Shown: positions 35,060 through 43,325, numbered from the stretch's first letter. The stretch: 63,178 bases of DNA from an uncultured Alcaligenaceae bacterium (GCA_937952975.1 CALFXX010000020.1:1-63178), one strand, 5' to 3'. Notes: generated by a model not told the origin, from the letters alone. Made by a program: numbers and translations.

Positions 35060-35178
35060 GTTAAATATATTTAACTTATTTTAATAATGTTAAATATATT
35101 TAACATTTAATTATTCTATAAAAATCTGTAATGTGTTAAATTTATTTAACTTATTTTGATAAGTTAAATCTAATGAAC
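35060..35178 (+). promoter_or_regulatory. Operator array of 16-bp palindromes upstream of hipB
   Basis: Two perfect 16-bp palindromes GTTAAATATATTTAAC lie at 35060-35075 and 35089-35104. A third with a central change (GTTAAATTTATTTAAC) is at 35135-35150, and a degenerate fourth (35163-35178) overlaps the hipB start codon. Starts are spaced 29, 46 and 28 bp apart. The blocks 35060-35095 and 35135-35169 are also direct repeats of each other. This fits cooperative autorepression by the HipBA complex. The region is very AT-rich, unlike its surroundings. Confidence 0.85.
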
Positions 35179-35451
35179 ACTCTAAAAGCAGTTGCCAAGG
35201 GCTTAGTCAGTGGGCGTAAACCCTTGACCGACATTGATCTCGCGCGTCAAACTGGGCTAACCAGACAAAGCATCAGTCGGGCTCTGAGCGGAGAGCATAA
35301 TTTTGGTGTGACAACGCTATTGGCAATTGCAGAGGCTAATGGTCAAGAGGTGCTGATTGTTCCGCGCGACGTCGCCCGTGCCTTTGAATACTCGGGTCAA
35401 CTCAATGTCCAGCACGTGGCGAGCATGACAGAAGGTCTTCAAGATATCTAA
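35173..35451 (+). CDS. hipB: HipB-like helix-turn-helix antitoxin
   Basis: A 92-residue DNA-binding antitoxin. The helix-turn-helix reads 'DIDLARQTGLTRQSISRALS' and 'GVTTLLAIAEANGQEVLIVP' forms the following strand region. It should bind the palindromes just upstream, repress the operon, and hold HipA inactive. There is no clear ribosome-binding site, and the start codon is embedded in the fourth operator, so bound repressor would cover it. Its stop overlaps the hipA start by one base (TAATG), coupling the two proteins. Confidence 0.82.
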   Translation: MNTLKAVAKGLVSGRKPLTDIDLARQTGLTRQSISRALSGEHNFGVTTLLAIAEANGQEVLIVPRDVARAFEYSGQLNVQHVASMTEGLQDI

Positions 35452-36761
35452 TGTCTAACGTAGAGATTCTGGATATTTTTTTGGCGCAGAGGTTGATCGG
35501 CAAGCTTTTTCGTTTTGATAACCGCGCATCGACTCCGATGATTCGGTTTGTTGCCGACAAACGTTTCTCTGCTGATGCTCAACAAGCTACCGTATCGCTG
35601 AGTATGTTGGCGCAACATACTGCACAGCAAGAGTCGCTCTGGAACGATCTTGGTAGTTCGCTGTTCAACGGTAGAGATGGACGCTTACCCGCATTTTTTC
35701 AAAACATGCTGCCTGAAGGTGTTTTTAGAACCCACCTAGCGCAATTGCGAGGATGTCGAGAAGATGACCATTTTGCTTTGTTTGCTGCCTGCGGACTTGA
35801 CCTACCAGGAGCAGTCAAGGCGCTTCCTGCGGCGTTAACCAAAGACCAGTTGGCGGCACTGCTCACGCAAGATAATACGCCGCTAGACATGTCGGTGACT
35901 GCAGATCCGCTGCCGTTAGGGGTATCAATTTCTGGTGTGCAACCCAAGTTGGGGTTGATTGAATTAGGTGGGCGGTATGTTGCACGTAAACGCCAGGGCG
36001 TCACTCGAATTATTGGCAAATTGCCGCAAATTGACCGGCCAAGGCTTCCAGAGGTTGAGCACTTAAGTCTTGGGCTGGCGCAAGCTGCGGGCGCGAATGT
36101 TTGCGACCATAAGTTAGTACCTTTAGCGCAGATGGATATCGAGCATGAATACACGCTCGGGGGTAGCAGTCATTTTTTAGCGGTGACACGGTTTGATCGC
36201 GATGGCTCCAAACGGATTCATTGCGAAGACTTTGCTCAAGTCTTGAATGTTGATCCCCAACAGAAATACACGGGTGCATCGTATGCAGCAATGGGATCGC
36301 TGCTGATGCGCTTTCCTGAAAGCTTAGGCGTGAACGCTGTGCATGAGCTCTTGAGGCTCTTGGTCATTAACGACCTAATGGGTAATTACGATGCACATCT
36401 GAAAAACTTTTGTTTGATCTACCCTGATGGTCGAACCCCTTATTTATCGAAAGCGTTTGATATCGTTGCGTGGTCTGTTTATCTGGGCGGACAGGGCAGC
36501 GCTTTGGCGCTTTACCGAGACACTACCGCCGGCACAAAGCCGCCGATCGGGCTAAGCCCAACAACGCTCAGAGTCTTCTGCGAGCGAGTTGGCATCGCAG
36601 AAAAACCTTGTGCCAGCGTGATAAAAGAAACGGTGTCAAAAGCGCTGGAGCTGTGGCCTGAATTAATTGAAAGCAGCTTGATGTATGACACGCAAAAAGA
36701 GAAGCTGTTGGCACGTTTAGCGTCGCATCGGTTTGCGAAAGGATCGCGAAGGTACTCTTAA
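35451..36761 (+). CDS. hipA: HipA-like serine/threonine kinase toxin
   Basis: A 436-residue toxin of the HipBA type II system. In E. coli, HipA phosphorylates glutamyl-tRNA synthetase and causes growth arrest and persistence. Kinase elements are intact: the autophosphorylation serine S159 in 'VSISGVQPKLGL', catalytic D314 with N319 in 'GNYDAHLKNF', and metal-binding D337 in 'LSKAFDIV'. The N-subdomain 'GRLPAFFQNMLPEGVFR' is typical. No catalytic residue appears lost, so it is probably functional. The target protein could differ from that of E. coli. It is convergent with vapC. Confidence 0.88.
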   Translation: MSNVEILDIFLAQRLIGKLFRFDNRASTPMIRFVADKRFSADAQQATVSLSMLAQHTAQQESLWNDLGSSLFNGRDGRLPAFFQNMLPEGVFRTHLAQLRGCREDDHFALFAACGLDLPGAVKALPAALTKDQLAALLTQDNTPLDMSVTADPLPLGVSISGVQPKLGLIELGGRYVARKRQGVTRIIGKLPQIDRPRLPEVEHLSLGLAQAAGANVCDHKLVPLAQMDIEHEYTLGGSSHFLAVTRFDRDGSKRIHCEDFAQVLNVDPQQKYTGASYAAMGSLLMRFPESLGVNAVHELLRLLVINDLMGNYDAHLKNFCLIYPDGRTPYLSKAFDIVAWSVYLGGQGSALALYRDTTAGTKPPIGLSPTTLRVFCERVGIAEKPCASVIKETVSKALELWPELIESSLMYDTQKEKLLARLASHRFAKGSRRYS

Positions 36762-36826
36762 TGAGGATTCGTTTCGAGCGTTTCCAAACTACCGTGCATT
36801 TGCTATCCCAGATTGCCGTGCGATTT

Positions 36827-37249
36827 TCAAAGCGCAATGGGTTTTATTTTTAGCAGCTTTGCACTTTTTAACAAATCGACATCCAAACTGACTAAGCCTT
36901 TGGCTTTGTTTGCGGTGGCACTGGCCAAATGCAAAGCATCTCCTGCTCGCACGTTAATTGTCGTGTCGATGGCCAGTAGCGCTGCGTCATAAAAATGTAT
37001 CGCGGCATTGGATAAGAGTCGCAGGTCTTGTTGGCACAAACGTTCAAATTTTGTCCATGAAGCGTGAGCTTGCGTTTTCGTCAATTGGCCGGTTTTTTGC
37101 TTCAGGCCAAGGGCGCTGGCAAATTCAGTGACGCACCAGTGAGAGGACGCAAGATCTTGTTTGCAATTGCCGTACCACTTTATGACGTCGGAAGTTTTGC
37201 TTTCTTGAGTGAGTAGGGCCACTAACACACTAGTGTCGACGTACAGCAT
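36827..37249 (-). CDS. vapC: VapC-like PIN-domain ribonuclease toxin
   Basis: A 140-residue PIN-domain nuclease. The acidic metal site is complete: D5 (YVDTSVL), E42 (VTEFASAL), D104 (RAGDALHLA) and D123/D125 (LVSLDVDLL). VapC toxins cut tRNA or rRNA when freed from VapB. Its start overlaps the vapB stop by one base. It is convergent with hipA across a 65-nt gap, so two unrelated toxin-antitoxin operons sit tail to tail. Confidence 0.88.
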   Translation of the reverse strand: MLYVDTSVLVALLTQESKTSDVIKWYGNCKQDLASSHWCVTEFASALGLKQKTGQLTKTQAHASWTKFERLCQQDLRLLSNAAIHFYDAALLAIDTTINVRAGDALHLASATANKAKGLVSLDVDLLKSAKLLKIKPIAL

Positions 37250-37497
37250 TAATAGCGTGCGCCTTGCCGTAGTGCTGCAATCACAGACTCACCCATCGGC
37301 GTGTCATGTTGTTGAGCAGTCAACTCAAGTGCGAAGGCCTTTCTACTGAACGCGACTGATCTTAGCGTGAGCGCACCATCGGCATCAAAATTTGCTTCAA
37401 GATGGTCGCCGGCCTTCATCCCGGTAAGACGTAAATACTCGGTGGGGATGCGTATTCCCACACTATTGCCCCATTTTGAAAGACGCAGGCTTGGCAT
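37249..37497 (-). CDS. vapB: VapB/MazE-like AbrB-domain antitoxin
   Basis: An 82-residue antitoxin with an N-terminal SpoVT-AbrB swapped-hairpin DNA-binding domain, 'LRLSKWGNSVGIRIPTEYL'. A C-terminal toxin-binding segment ends 'GESVIAALRQGARY'. It should repress its own operon and block VapC. The promoter region just upstream is AT-rich and holds an inverted repeat that may be its operator. Confidence 0.85.
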   Translation of the reverse strand: MPSLRLSKWGNSVGIRIPTEYLRLTGMKAGDHLEANFDADGALTLRSVAFSRKAFALELTAQQHDTPMGESVIAALRQGARY

Positions 37498-37510
37498 AAA
37501 CTTTTTCTAA

Positions 37511-37537
37511 ATGATATCCATTAATGTATATCTATAC
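37511..37537 (-). promoter_or_regulatory. Candidate vapBC operator
   Basis: A perfect inverted repeat GTATA-TC-TATAC lies at 37526-37537, and a shorter one, AATG/CATT around ATATC, lies at about 37510-37522. Both are within 45 bp upstream of the vapB start. Together they fit a site for the AbrB-type antitoxin. No clear -35/-10 pair was assigned. Confidence 0.45.
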
Positions 37538-37726
37538 TAAATGGCGGCTTGTCAAAAATCAAGTGTTTTTTTGTAAAAGTATGTAAGCAGATGTTGCTGC
37601 TGTGATTCAGCCTGAAACATCTGATTCACGCAAACCCGCTTCGGTTTACGAAAATCTGTACCGCCTGATGTTCTGCGAAGTTTTGCTCAGTACTATTGAG
37701 GGCACAGAAAAAACTGAGCACAAAAC

Positions 37727-38977
37727 ATGTCAACGCCACAGTCCCGCAAGGCCATTGCTGTCGGAGCAATCGGAAACATTCTTGAGTGGTATGACTTTGC
37801 GATCTATGGGTATTTTGCGACCTCAATTGGTCTCGTGTTCTTTCCCAAGGCAGACCCCGTTGCACAAGTGTTGATGGCCTTTGGTATTTTTGCGATTGGC
37901 TTTTTGATGCGACCGCTTGGCGGGATTGTGATTGGGTACATCGGCGATCGTATTAGCAGGCAAGCCGCGCTCACTGTGTCGATCGTGGCGATGGCGATAC
38001 CAACCTTTCTGGTTGGAATCATGCCGGGCTATGACACGATTGGGATCGCAGCCCCAATCTTGTTAACACTGTGCCGCATCATCCAGGGGCTTTCGGTGGG
38101 CGGCGAGTACCCGACCTCGTTGGTTTACATGATTGAGAAAGCCCCTGCAAATAAGCGCGGGTTTGTAGGAGCAATGGGTTCTAGCAGCGCCTATATCGGG
38201 ATGCTCTTGGGCTCTGGGGTCGGTGCAGCACTCGGGGCGGTCTTGTCGCCCGAGCACCTCGAAGCCTGGGGATGGAGGATTCCGTTTCTGTTTGGTTTGG
38301 TCATCGGCTTGGCAGGCTATCTCTTGCGCCGCGGCTCGCCCGAGCATTCTGGTCACACGCCTGCAGCCATGACGAACCCTGTTATTGAGACCTTTAAAAA
38401 TCATCGCCTTTTGCTTGTAAAACTCTCAGGAGTTTCAGCATTTCTCGCGGTATCTTTCTATTTGATTTTTGTATATATCGTGAGTTGGCTAGAGTTGGTA
38501 GACAAGATTCCACCTGGCAAATCTCTCGAAATCAACACCTTAAGCATGATCGTGTTGGTGCCTCTCACACTCTTAGCCGGTGCGTTGTCTGACCGTATTG
38601 GTCGAAAACCGGTGTTAATCATCGGTGCGCTCGCTGGTTTGATTTTTTCAATCCCACTGATGTACGGGATGTATCACCAAAGCGCTCTGGTCATTCAGTT
38701 ATCCCAAATCGGCTTTGCTCTGGTGGTAGGCCTGTTTAATGGCGCCATGCCTGCCTTGATCGTTGAGTCAGCCCCTGCCCATATCCGCACCACCGTTGTA
38801 GCGCTGGGCTACAACTTAACGATGGGGATTCTTGGCGGCCTGACTCCCTTAGTCGCCTCATGGTTAATCCATCGAACTGAAAACGAGATGGTGCCGGCGT
38901 ATATGATTGTCGCGGTGGCCGCCATATCGTTGGTTGCAGTGCTGTTTGTCTCTGAATCGTTTAAAAAAGACATTTGA
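37727..38977 (+). CDS. MFS transporter, metabolite:H+ symporter (MHS) family
   Basis: A 416-residue transporter with about twelve membrane segments. The MHS-type start 'GAIGNILEWYDFAIYGYFAT' and 'RPLGGIVIGYIGDRISRQ' are diagnostic, with 'LSVGGEYPTSLVYMIEKAP' and a second 'LSDRIGRKPVL' loop in the other half. MHS members import proline, betaine, citrate or other small acids with protons. The specific substrate cannot be read from sequence. It lies between vapBC and tRNA-Ser, with no catabolic partner adjacent. Confidence 0.88.
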   Translation: MSTPQSRKAIAVGAIGNILEWYDFAIYGYFATSIGLVFFPKADPVAQVLMAFGIFAIGFLMRPLGGIVIGYIGDRISRQAALTVSIVAMAIPTFLVGIMPGYDTIGIAAPILLTLCRIIQGLSVGGEYPTSLVYMIEKAPANKRGFVGAMGSSSAYIGMLLGSGVGAALGAVLSPEHLEAWGWRIPFLFGLVIGLAGYLLRRGSPEHSGHTPAAMTNPVIETFKNHRLLLVKLSGVSAFLAVSFYLIFVYIVSWLELVDKIPPGKSLEINTLSMIVLVPLTLLAGALSDRIGRKPVLIIGALAGLIFSIPLMYGMYHQSALVIQLSQIGFALVVGLFNGAMPALIVESAPAHIRTTVVALGYNLTMGILGGLTPLVASWLIHRTENEMVPAYMIVAVAAISLVAVLFVSESFKKDI

Positions 38978-39052
38978 TTGCCGGTGTGGTAAACCGAGCC
39001 GTCTTTGGGCGGTCAGCGGGCTTTTGCGCTGCACCGCAGTAACCCCCGCTCA

Positions 39053-39061
39053 TGCTAGAAT
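39053..39061 (+). promoter_or_regulatory. Extended -10 promoter element of tRNA-Ser
   Basis: TGCTAGAAT reads as an extended -10 (TG-N-TAGAAT), 13 nt before the first base of the tRNA. No good -35 is present at standard spacing. The position suits a tRNA promoter. Confidence 0.45.
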
Positions 39062-39074
39062 GCGCACTTGGTTT

Positions 39075-39168
39075 GGAGGCGTGCCCGAGAGGCTGAAGGG
39101 GCTCCCCTGCTAAGGGAGTATGTGAGCTAAAACTTGCATCCAGGGTTCGAATCCCTGCGCCTCCGCCA
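39075..39168 (+). tRNA. tRNA-Ser (GCT)
   Basis: A 94-nt class II cloverleaf with a long variable arm. The anticodon loop CTGCTAA reads GCT (Ser, AGC/AGU), with a CTCCC/GGGAG stem. Acceptor GGAGGCG pairs perfectly with CGCCTCC; discriminator G and CCA are encoded. The T arm CAGGGTTCGAATCCCTG is canonical. Confidence 0.96.
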
Positions 39169-39184
39169 AGCAGTAAATGAATAT

Positions 39185-39210
39185 GCGCCTTTCGAGGCGC
39201 TTTTTCTTTT
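39185..39210 (+). terminator. Rho-independent terminator after tRNA-Ser
   Basis: A perfect 6-bp GC stem GCGCCT/AGGCGC with a stable TTCG tetraloop is followed directly by TTTTTCTTTT, 16 nt past the tRNA 3' end. Confidence 0.93.
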
Positions 39211-39329
39211 CTTATGCCATTTTGCATGCCTATGATCGGCCGATGCCTTCAGGCGCACCGCCGCGGTAAAGATTGCAGCGGATGCACCAGCCGTCGATGC
39301 CAAAGATGAGTTGGCCGTTGGTTTCTACA

Positions 39330-40598
39330 TCAAGCAACCGCAGGTGTTGGCAACCTAGCAGTCTTTGCGCTTGATACAGACTGATTCGCCGCATCAATCA
39401 CGCCGCTTACCATCTCGGCAGTCACAGCAGATAACGTCCATCCAAGGTGACCATGCCCAGTGTTGTAAAAAACATTGGCATGACGACCGCGACCAACGCG
39501 CGGCATCATGTTTGGCATCATTGGACGTAGACCTGCCCACGGCACAACTTGCCTGGTATTGACGCCCGGAAAACATTGCTCGACCCAATCAATCAGTGGC
39601 CGAATACGGTCAGCGCGAATATCTTTGTTGTAGCCATTGAACTCTGCAGTGCCCGCGACACGAAAGCGCTCAAGCCCGAGACGACTTGTGACCAGTTTCG
39701 TCTCGTCATCCAGCAAGCTGACCTGAGGCGCAGAGGCTTGACTCTGTGCATCAAGTAAATTGACCGTGATCGAGTAGCCTTTGACTGGATACACATTGAC
39801 ACGATCGCCAAGTTGCGACGCCAAGTTGCGGCTCGCAACACCCGCACACACCACCACGCCATCAAATTTAATATCTTGAAGATTTTGTTCTTGCTGTAGC
39901 GTGATAGTTACTTGGGTGCCGTTACTTTGAACCCGCGTAACGTCGTGCCCGAAAAGCATATTCACATCTAGGCGCTCAGCGGCTGCGGCAATCCCGACCG
40001 TAAATTTATGGATGTCACCCGTGCAATCGCTCTCGGTGAAATAACCCCCGTAATAGTTTCCGGCTAAGGTTGGTTCAATCGCGCGCATTTCATCCGGGGT
40101 TACTGCGCGACGCTCAAGCCCACCCGCGGCAAGCAGAGTTGAGACTTTACCGGCATGCTCAAAGCCTTTCTTCTCGCGATAGATATGCAAGATACCGAGT
40201 TTTTTTAAATCAAAATCAATGTTTTCATTTTGTGCCCACGCAAACAAATGATCGCGGGCCGCGATCGCGAGTTGGGTCGTTTCGATTGTGTGTTTACGAT
40301 AGTTTGGAAGGTTGCCAATAAATTCTGCAAACCAAGAAATTTTGTGCCAGCTTGGTTTTGGATTGACAAGTAAGGGGGCGTCGCTTTTCAGCATCCATTT
40401 CATCCCCTTGAGGATGGTTGACCAGTGATTCCAGACTTCAGCGTTTGAGGCCGAGAGTTGGCCACCGTTTGCAAACGAGGTCTCCATGGCCGAGTAGCGA
40501 TGTTTTTCGATGAGTGTGACTGTGTAGCCACGTTTTGCTAAAGCGTAGGCCGTGGTTGCGCCAGTAATGCCACCACCAATGACAGCGATTGATTTCAT
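39330..40598 (-). CDS. dadA: D-amino acid dehydrogenase-like FAD oxidoreductase under glycine riboswitch
   Basis: A 422-residue FAD enzyme of the DAO/DadA family. The N-terminal dinucleotide-binding motif is 'IAVIGGGITGATTAYALAKR', and the C-terminal FAD-contact block includes 'PWAGLRPMMPNMMPRVGRG' and 'YNTGHGHLGWTLS'. DadA oxidises D-amino acids to 2-oxo acids and ammonia, passing electrons to the membrane chain. The tandem glycine riboswitch upstream suggests that glycine, or an amino acid that co-varies with it, is the physiological substrate. The start is ATG 40598 (MKSIAVIGGG). Monocistronic; the family is certain, the substrate is inferred. Confidence 0.85.
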   Translation of the reverse strand: MKSIAVIGGGITGATTAYALAKRGYTVTLIEKHRYSAMETSFANGGQLSASNAEVWNHWSTILKGMKWMLKSDAPLLVNPKPSWHKISWFAEFIGNLPNYRKHTIETTQLAIAARDHLFAWAQNENIDFDLKKLGILHIYREKKGFEHAGKVSTLLAAGGLERRAVTPDEMRAIEPTLAGNYYGGYFTESDCTGDIHKFTVGIAAAAERLDVNMLFGHDVTRVQSNGTQVTITLQQEQNLQDIKFDGVVVCAGVASRNLASQLGDRVNVYPVKGYSITVNLLDAQSQASAPQVSLLDDETKLVTSRLGLERFRVAGTAEFNGYNKDIRADRIRPLIDWVEQCFPGVNTRQVVPWAGLRPMMPNMMPRVGRGRHANVFYNTGHGHLGWTLSAVTAEMVSGVIDAANQSVSSAKTARLPTPAVA

Positions 40599-40657
40599 GA
40601 GAGCGAGCTCCAAACGTCGATAGGGTTGGGTGCGAAAACCAGATGTTTTCTACACGC

Positions 40658-40855
40658 CCCCTCTGTTTGGTACCTGAGAGATTCACATTCAGACACGAAA
40701 GTTGAATGTTTGCTCCTGCGGTGTGACGCATGACGAATCGCGGCAGCTCTTCAGAGTGCAAGATCTAAATCGGTCCTTTTGCCTGAGAGTTTCCGGGGCG
40801 GTTGCTCCTTCGGCGCCTGATGTTTATTCAACATCGAGGGCTCTCCCGATCGAGA
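40658..40855 (-). promoter_or_regulatory. Tandem glycine riboswitch upstream of dadA-like gene
   Basis: Read on the minus strand, aptamer 1 (about 40855-40770) has CGGGAGAG, then GCCGAAGGAGCAA, then CTCTCAGGCAAAAGGACCG. Aptamer 2 (about 40760-40658) has ACTCTGAAGAGC, then CCGCAGGAGCAAA, then CTCTCAGGTACCAAACAGAGG. These are the conserved cores of the two-aptamer glycine riboswitch. About 60 nt separate it from the start codon; this part can form a GAAAAC/GTTTTC hairpin, but no U-tract is present, so the switching mechanism is unclear. Confidence 0.93.
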
Positions 40856-40927
40856 TTTGACGAGTATTATGACATGCGCTCAATATCTCTTGCTATTTAG
40901 AAGCAAAATTGCTGAAAAAATTCATAA

Positions 40928-40946
40928 ACTCAATTGTGCGTTGAGT
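40928..40946. promoter_or_regulatory. Inverted repeat in the dadA/M20 divergent region
   Basis: ACTCAA and TTGAGT form perfect 6-bp arms around a 7-nt spacer, about 100 bp upstream of the M20 hydrolase gene. It could be a regulator site. The remaining 40856-41049 sequence shows no other recognised element. Confidence 0.3.
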
Positions 40947-41049
40947 GCATGGGCGTTGGCGCAAGCCGAGATCGTCCGAGTTTATGCAGAAGGCGTAGAA
41001 AAAATTTTGTGTAATTGCTAAAACGATACATTACCAGCCGGAGTAAAGT

Positions 41050-42228
41050 ATGCATCCTCATCTTGAGAGCTTGAAGTTAATTGCCGATGAGTTCACGGCC
41101 GTTCGTCGTGACATACACAAACACCCTGAGCTTGGCTATCAAGAACGTAGAACGAGCGAGCTAGTTGCCAACCAGCTCAGATCCTGGGGCTATGAGGTCA
41201 CAACAGGCCTTGGCCAAACGGGTGTTGTTGGGCAATTGAAAAAGGGAACTGGCACTAAATCCATCGGCATCCGTGCCGATATGGACGCCTTACCGATTGA
41301 AGAAGCCACGGGCCTGGCGTACGCAAGCTGCCATACGGGTGTCATGCACGCATGCGGGCACGATGGGCACACGGCAATGCTATTAGCCGCCGCAAAGTTT
41401 TTAGCCGAGTCCGGACACTTCAACGGAACCCTGAATTTGATTTTTCAACCTGCCGAGGAGGGACTCGGCGGTGCAAAGAAAATGATGGATGATGGCTTGT
41501 TTGAGAAGTTTCCTTGTGATGCGATCTTCGCGATGCATAACATGCCAGGGATGACGCCCGGACACTTGGTTTTTAAAGATGGTCCGTTTATGGCTTCAAG
41601 TCAAAACATCACCATTACGCTTGACGGCGTCGGTGGTCATGGAGCCATGCCCCATTTCGCTGCTGATCCAGTCGTTGCCGGGTCTGCCATTGTGATGGCG
41701 CTGCAATCAATCGTCTCTCGTAATACGCCGCCGCTCGAAATGTCGGTGATTACGGTGGGATCATTTCAGGCAGGGCAGGTTAATAACGTGATCCCGCAGC
41801 GTGCTGTACTGAAGCTGAGTGTGCGCGCGCTCAGTCGCGAGGTGCATGCCATGCTGAAAAAACGAATCGCTGAGTTGGTACAGGCTCAGGCGCAAAGCTA
41901 TGGCGTTACCGCTAGCGTTGATTTTGTGAGTGGTTACCCAGTTCTGGTCAATACAAAAGAAGAAACAGACTTTGCGCGGGCAGTGGCGTGTGAGTTGGTC
42001 GGCGCATCGAACGTTAATTTGAATGCTGCGCCGCTGACAGGAAGCGAGGATTTTGCGTTTATGCTCGAGCAACTGCCAGGTTGTTATTTACTGATTGGCA
42101 ACGGAGACCAAAGCACTGGGGGGCATGGTGCTTGCATGGTGCACAACTCAAATTATGACTTTAACGATCATAATGTGAGTATCGGCTCTGCCTATTGGGT
42201 GTTGTTGGCGGAAAGATTTTTAGTCTAA
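41050..42228 (+). CDS. M20D-family amidohydrolase (N-acyl-amino-acid / hippurate hydrolase type)
   Basis: A 392-residue metal hydrolase that removes acyl groups from N-acyl amino acids such as hippurate or indole-acetyl conjugates. Metal-binding elements: 'VMHACGHDGHTAML' (Cys and His), 'FQPAEEGLGG' (Glu pair), 'FAMHNMPG' (His) and 'GSEDFAFML'. The dimerisation domain begins near 'ITLDGVGGHGAMPHF'. If the substrate is hippurate, glycine would be released, which would fit the neighbouring glycine-riboswitch gene (inference). A Bug-type binding protein follows on the opposite strand. Confidence 0.88.
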   Translation: MHPHLESLKLIADEFTAVRRDIHKHPELGYQERRTSELVANQLRSWGYEVTTGLGQTGVVGQLKKGTGTKSIGIRADMDALPIEEATGLAYASCHTGVMHACGHDGHTAMLLAAAKFLAESGHFNGTLNLIFQPAEEGLGGAKKMMDDGLFEKFPCDAIFAMHNMPGMTPGHLVFKDGPFMASSQNITITLDGVGGHGAMPHFAADPVVAGSAIVMALQSIVSRNTPPLEMSVITVGSFQAGQVNNVIPQRAVLKLSVRALSREVHAMLKKRIAELVQAQAQSYGVTASVDFVSGYPVLVNTKEETDFARAVACELVGASNVNLNAAPLTGSEDFAFMLEQLPGCYLLIGNGDQSTGGHGACMVHNSNYDFNDHNVSIGSAYWVLLAERFLV

Positions 42229-42287
42229 CCGAACGCGCGTCAATCCCCTGAGCAGCAAGCATTTACGCGCCTTTGGTTAAATCTCGA

Positions 42288-43250
42288 TCACTCCGCTTTG
42301 ATGCCCGCAGTTGCCAACGCCTTGCGCCATGTCTCAAGTTGGTCTTTCAAGATGACATCAAGATCCTCTGGCGACCCTGCTGCGCTTTCCATCGACTGAC
42401 GCTCAAGCTGTTCGCGCACTTCGGGCATCTTGAGCACTGCATTGAGTTCTTTATTCAGCAGATCAACGATTGGCCTTGGCAGTTTCGCAGGGCCTACCAG
42501 TGCCATCCAGCTGATGTTAGTGAAATTTGGTAACCCAGCTTCTGCCATTGTCGGTACGTCCGGAAAAATTGGGCTGCGCTTATCAAGTACAACACCTAGC
42601 GGTCGTAACCTGTTTTCTTTGATGAAGCCTGTTGAGGTAGCTGGTGAGGTAAAGGCGAGCTGTATGCGATTCGCCAGCAAGTCAGCGGTTTGCTCAGGTT
42701 CGCCTTTATAAGATACCTGCACGATGTCGACCTGGCCTAAGGATTTAAGCTGTGTCCCGTATATCAGCGCTGCGGTGTGTCCAGACCCAAAGTTCAATTT
42801 GCCTGGATGTGCGCGCGCATAGGCCAGTAGCTCGTTTAGGTTTTTGACTGGCAGCTCTTGATTGACCAACAGAAAATGCGTGAAGTTGCCAATAAATCCG
42901 ATAGACGTGAAATCAGTCAGTACGTTATAGGGCGGATCTTTCATCAGAAAGGGGATCCCTGCTAACGGGCTATTGGTGCCCATCATCAAGGTGTAGCCAT
43001 CTGGTGCAGCGCGTGCAATGAACTGACCGGCTATGGCGCCGTTGGCCCCAGCCTTGTTTTCGACAACGACGTTTTGACCTAAGCGCTGCGAGAGCTTTGG
43101 AGCGATCACGCGGGTCAGGGTATCGGTCACCGAACCCGCCGGAAATGGAATGATCAGGCGTATCGGTTTGTCTGGATATTGCGCATATGCTGCAGCCGAG
43201 GCGAAGGCGAGGGTGCAAGCTGCAATAATTGTCGCGAAGCGGTTGTACAT
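42288..43250 (-). CDS. Bug-family substrate-binding protein (2 of 6)
   Basis: A 320-residue periplasmic protein with a signal peptide ending AAAYAQ (about residue 23). Signatures: 'YPDKPIRLIIPFPAGSVTDT', 'VVENKAGANGAIAGQFIA', 'VPTMAEAGLPNF', and a C-terminus ending AGIKAE. The frame stays open to 43346 but the extra part has no signal character; ATG 43250 is chosen. It is convergent with the M20 hydrolase and divergent from an SDR gene; one of these may process its ligand. Ligand unknown. Confidence 0.9.
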   Translation of the reverse strand: MYNRFATIIAACTLAFASAAAYAQYPDKPIRLIIPFPAGSVTDTLTRVIAPKLSQRLGQNVVVENKAGANGAIAGQFIARAAPDGYTLMMGTNSPLAGIPFLMKDPPYNVLTDFTSIGFIGNFTHFLLVNQELPVKNLNELLAYARAHPGKLNFGSGHTAALIYGTQLKSLGQVDIVQVSYKGEPEQTADLLANRIQLAFTSPATSTGFIKENRLRPLGVVLDKRSPIFPDVPTMAEAGLPNFTNISWMALVGPAKLPRPIVDLLNKELNAVLKMPEVREQLERQSMESAAGSPEDLDVILKDQLETWRKALATAGIKAE

Positions 43251-43289
43251 GGTGTGTCTCGTTTGTTTTTTGTTTTTATAAAAATTGAC

Positions 43290-43325
43290 GCATACATGAT
43301 ATTCAACTGTTGCTATCATGTCTGC
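43290..43325. promoter_or_regulatory. Long inverted repeat in the Bug/SDR divergent promoter region
   Basis: Arms GCATACATGATA and TATCATGTCTGC match at 11 of 12 positions, with the inner 8 bp (ACATGATA/TATCATGT) perfect, around a 12-nt spacer. It lies 40 bp upstream of the Bug gene and about 170 bp upstream of the SDR gene. This looks like a dimeric regulator operator; no regulator gene is adjacent. Confidence 0.6.

Noticed and set aside
35040..35172. AT-rich repeats as CRISPR or replication origin iterons
   Set aside because: Repeats are palindromic, few, and directly upstream of a helix-turn-helix antitoxin; no Cas or Rep genes are present.
35040..39168. Integrated element at tRNA-Ser
   Set aside because: No integrase and no duplicated tRNA 3' end was seen; the extra genes lie on the 5' side of the tRNA.
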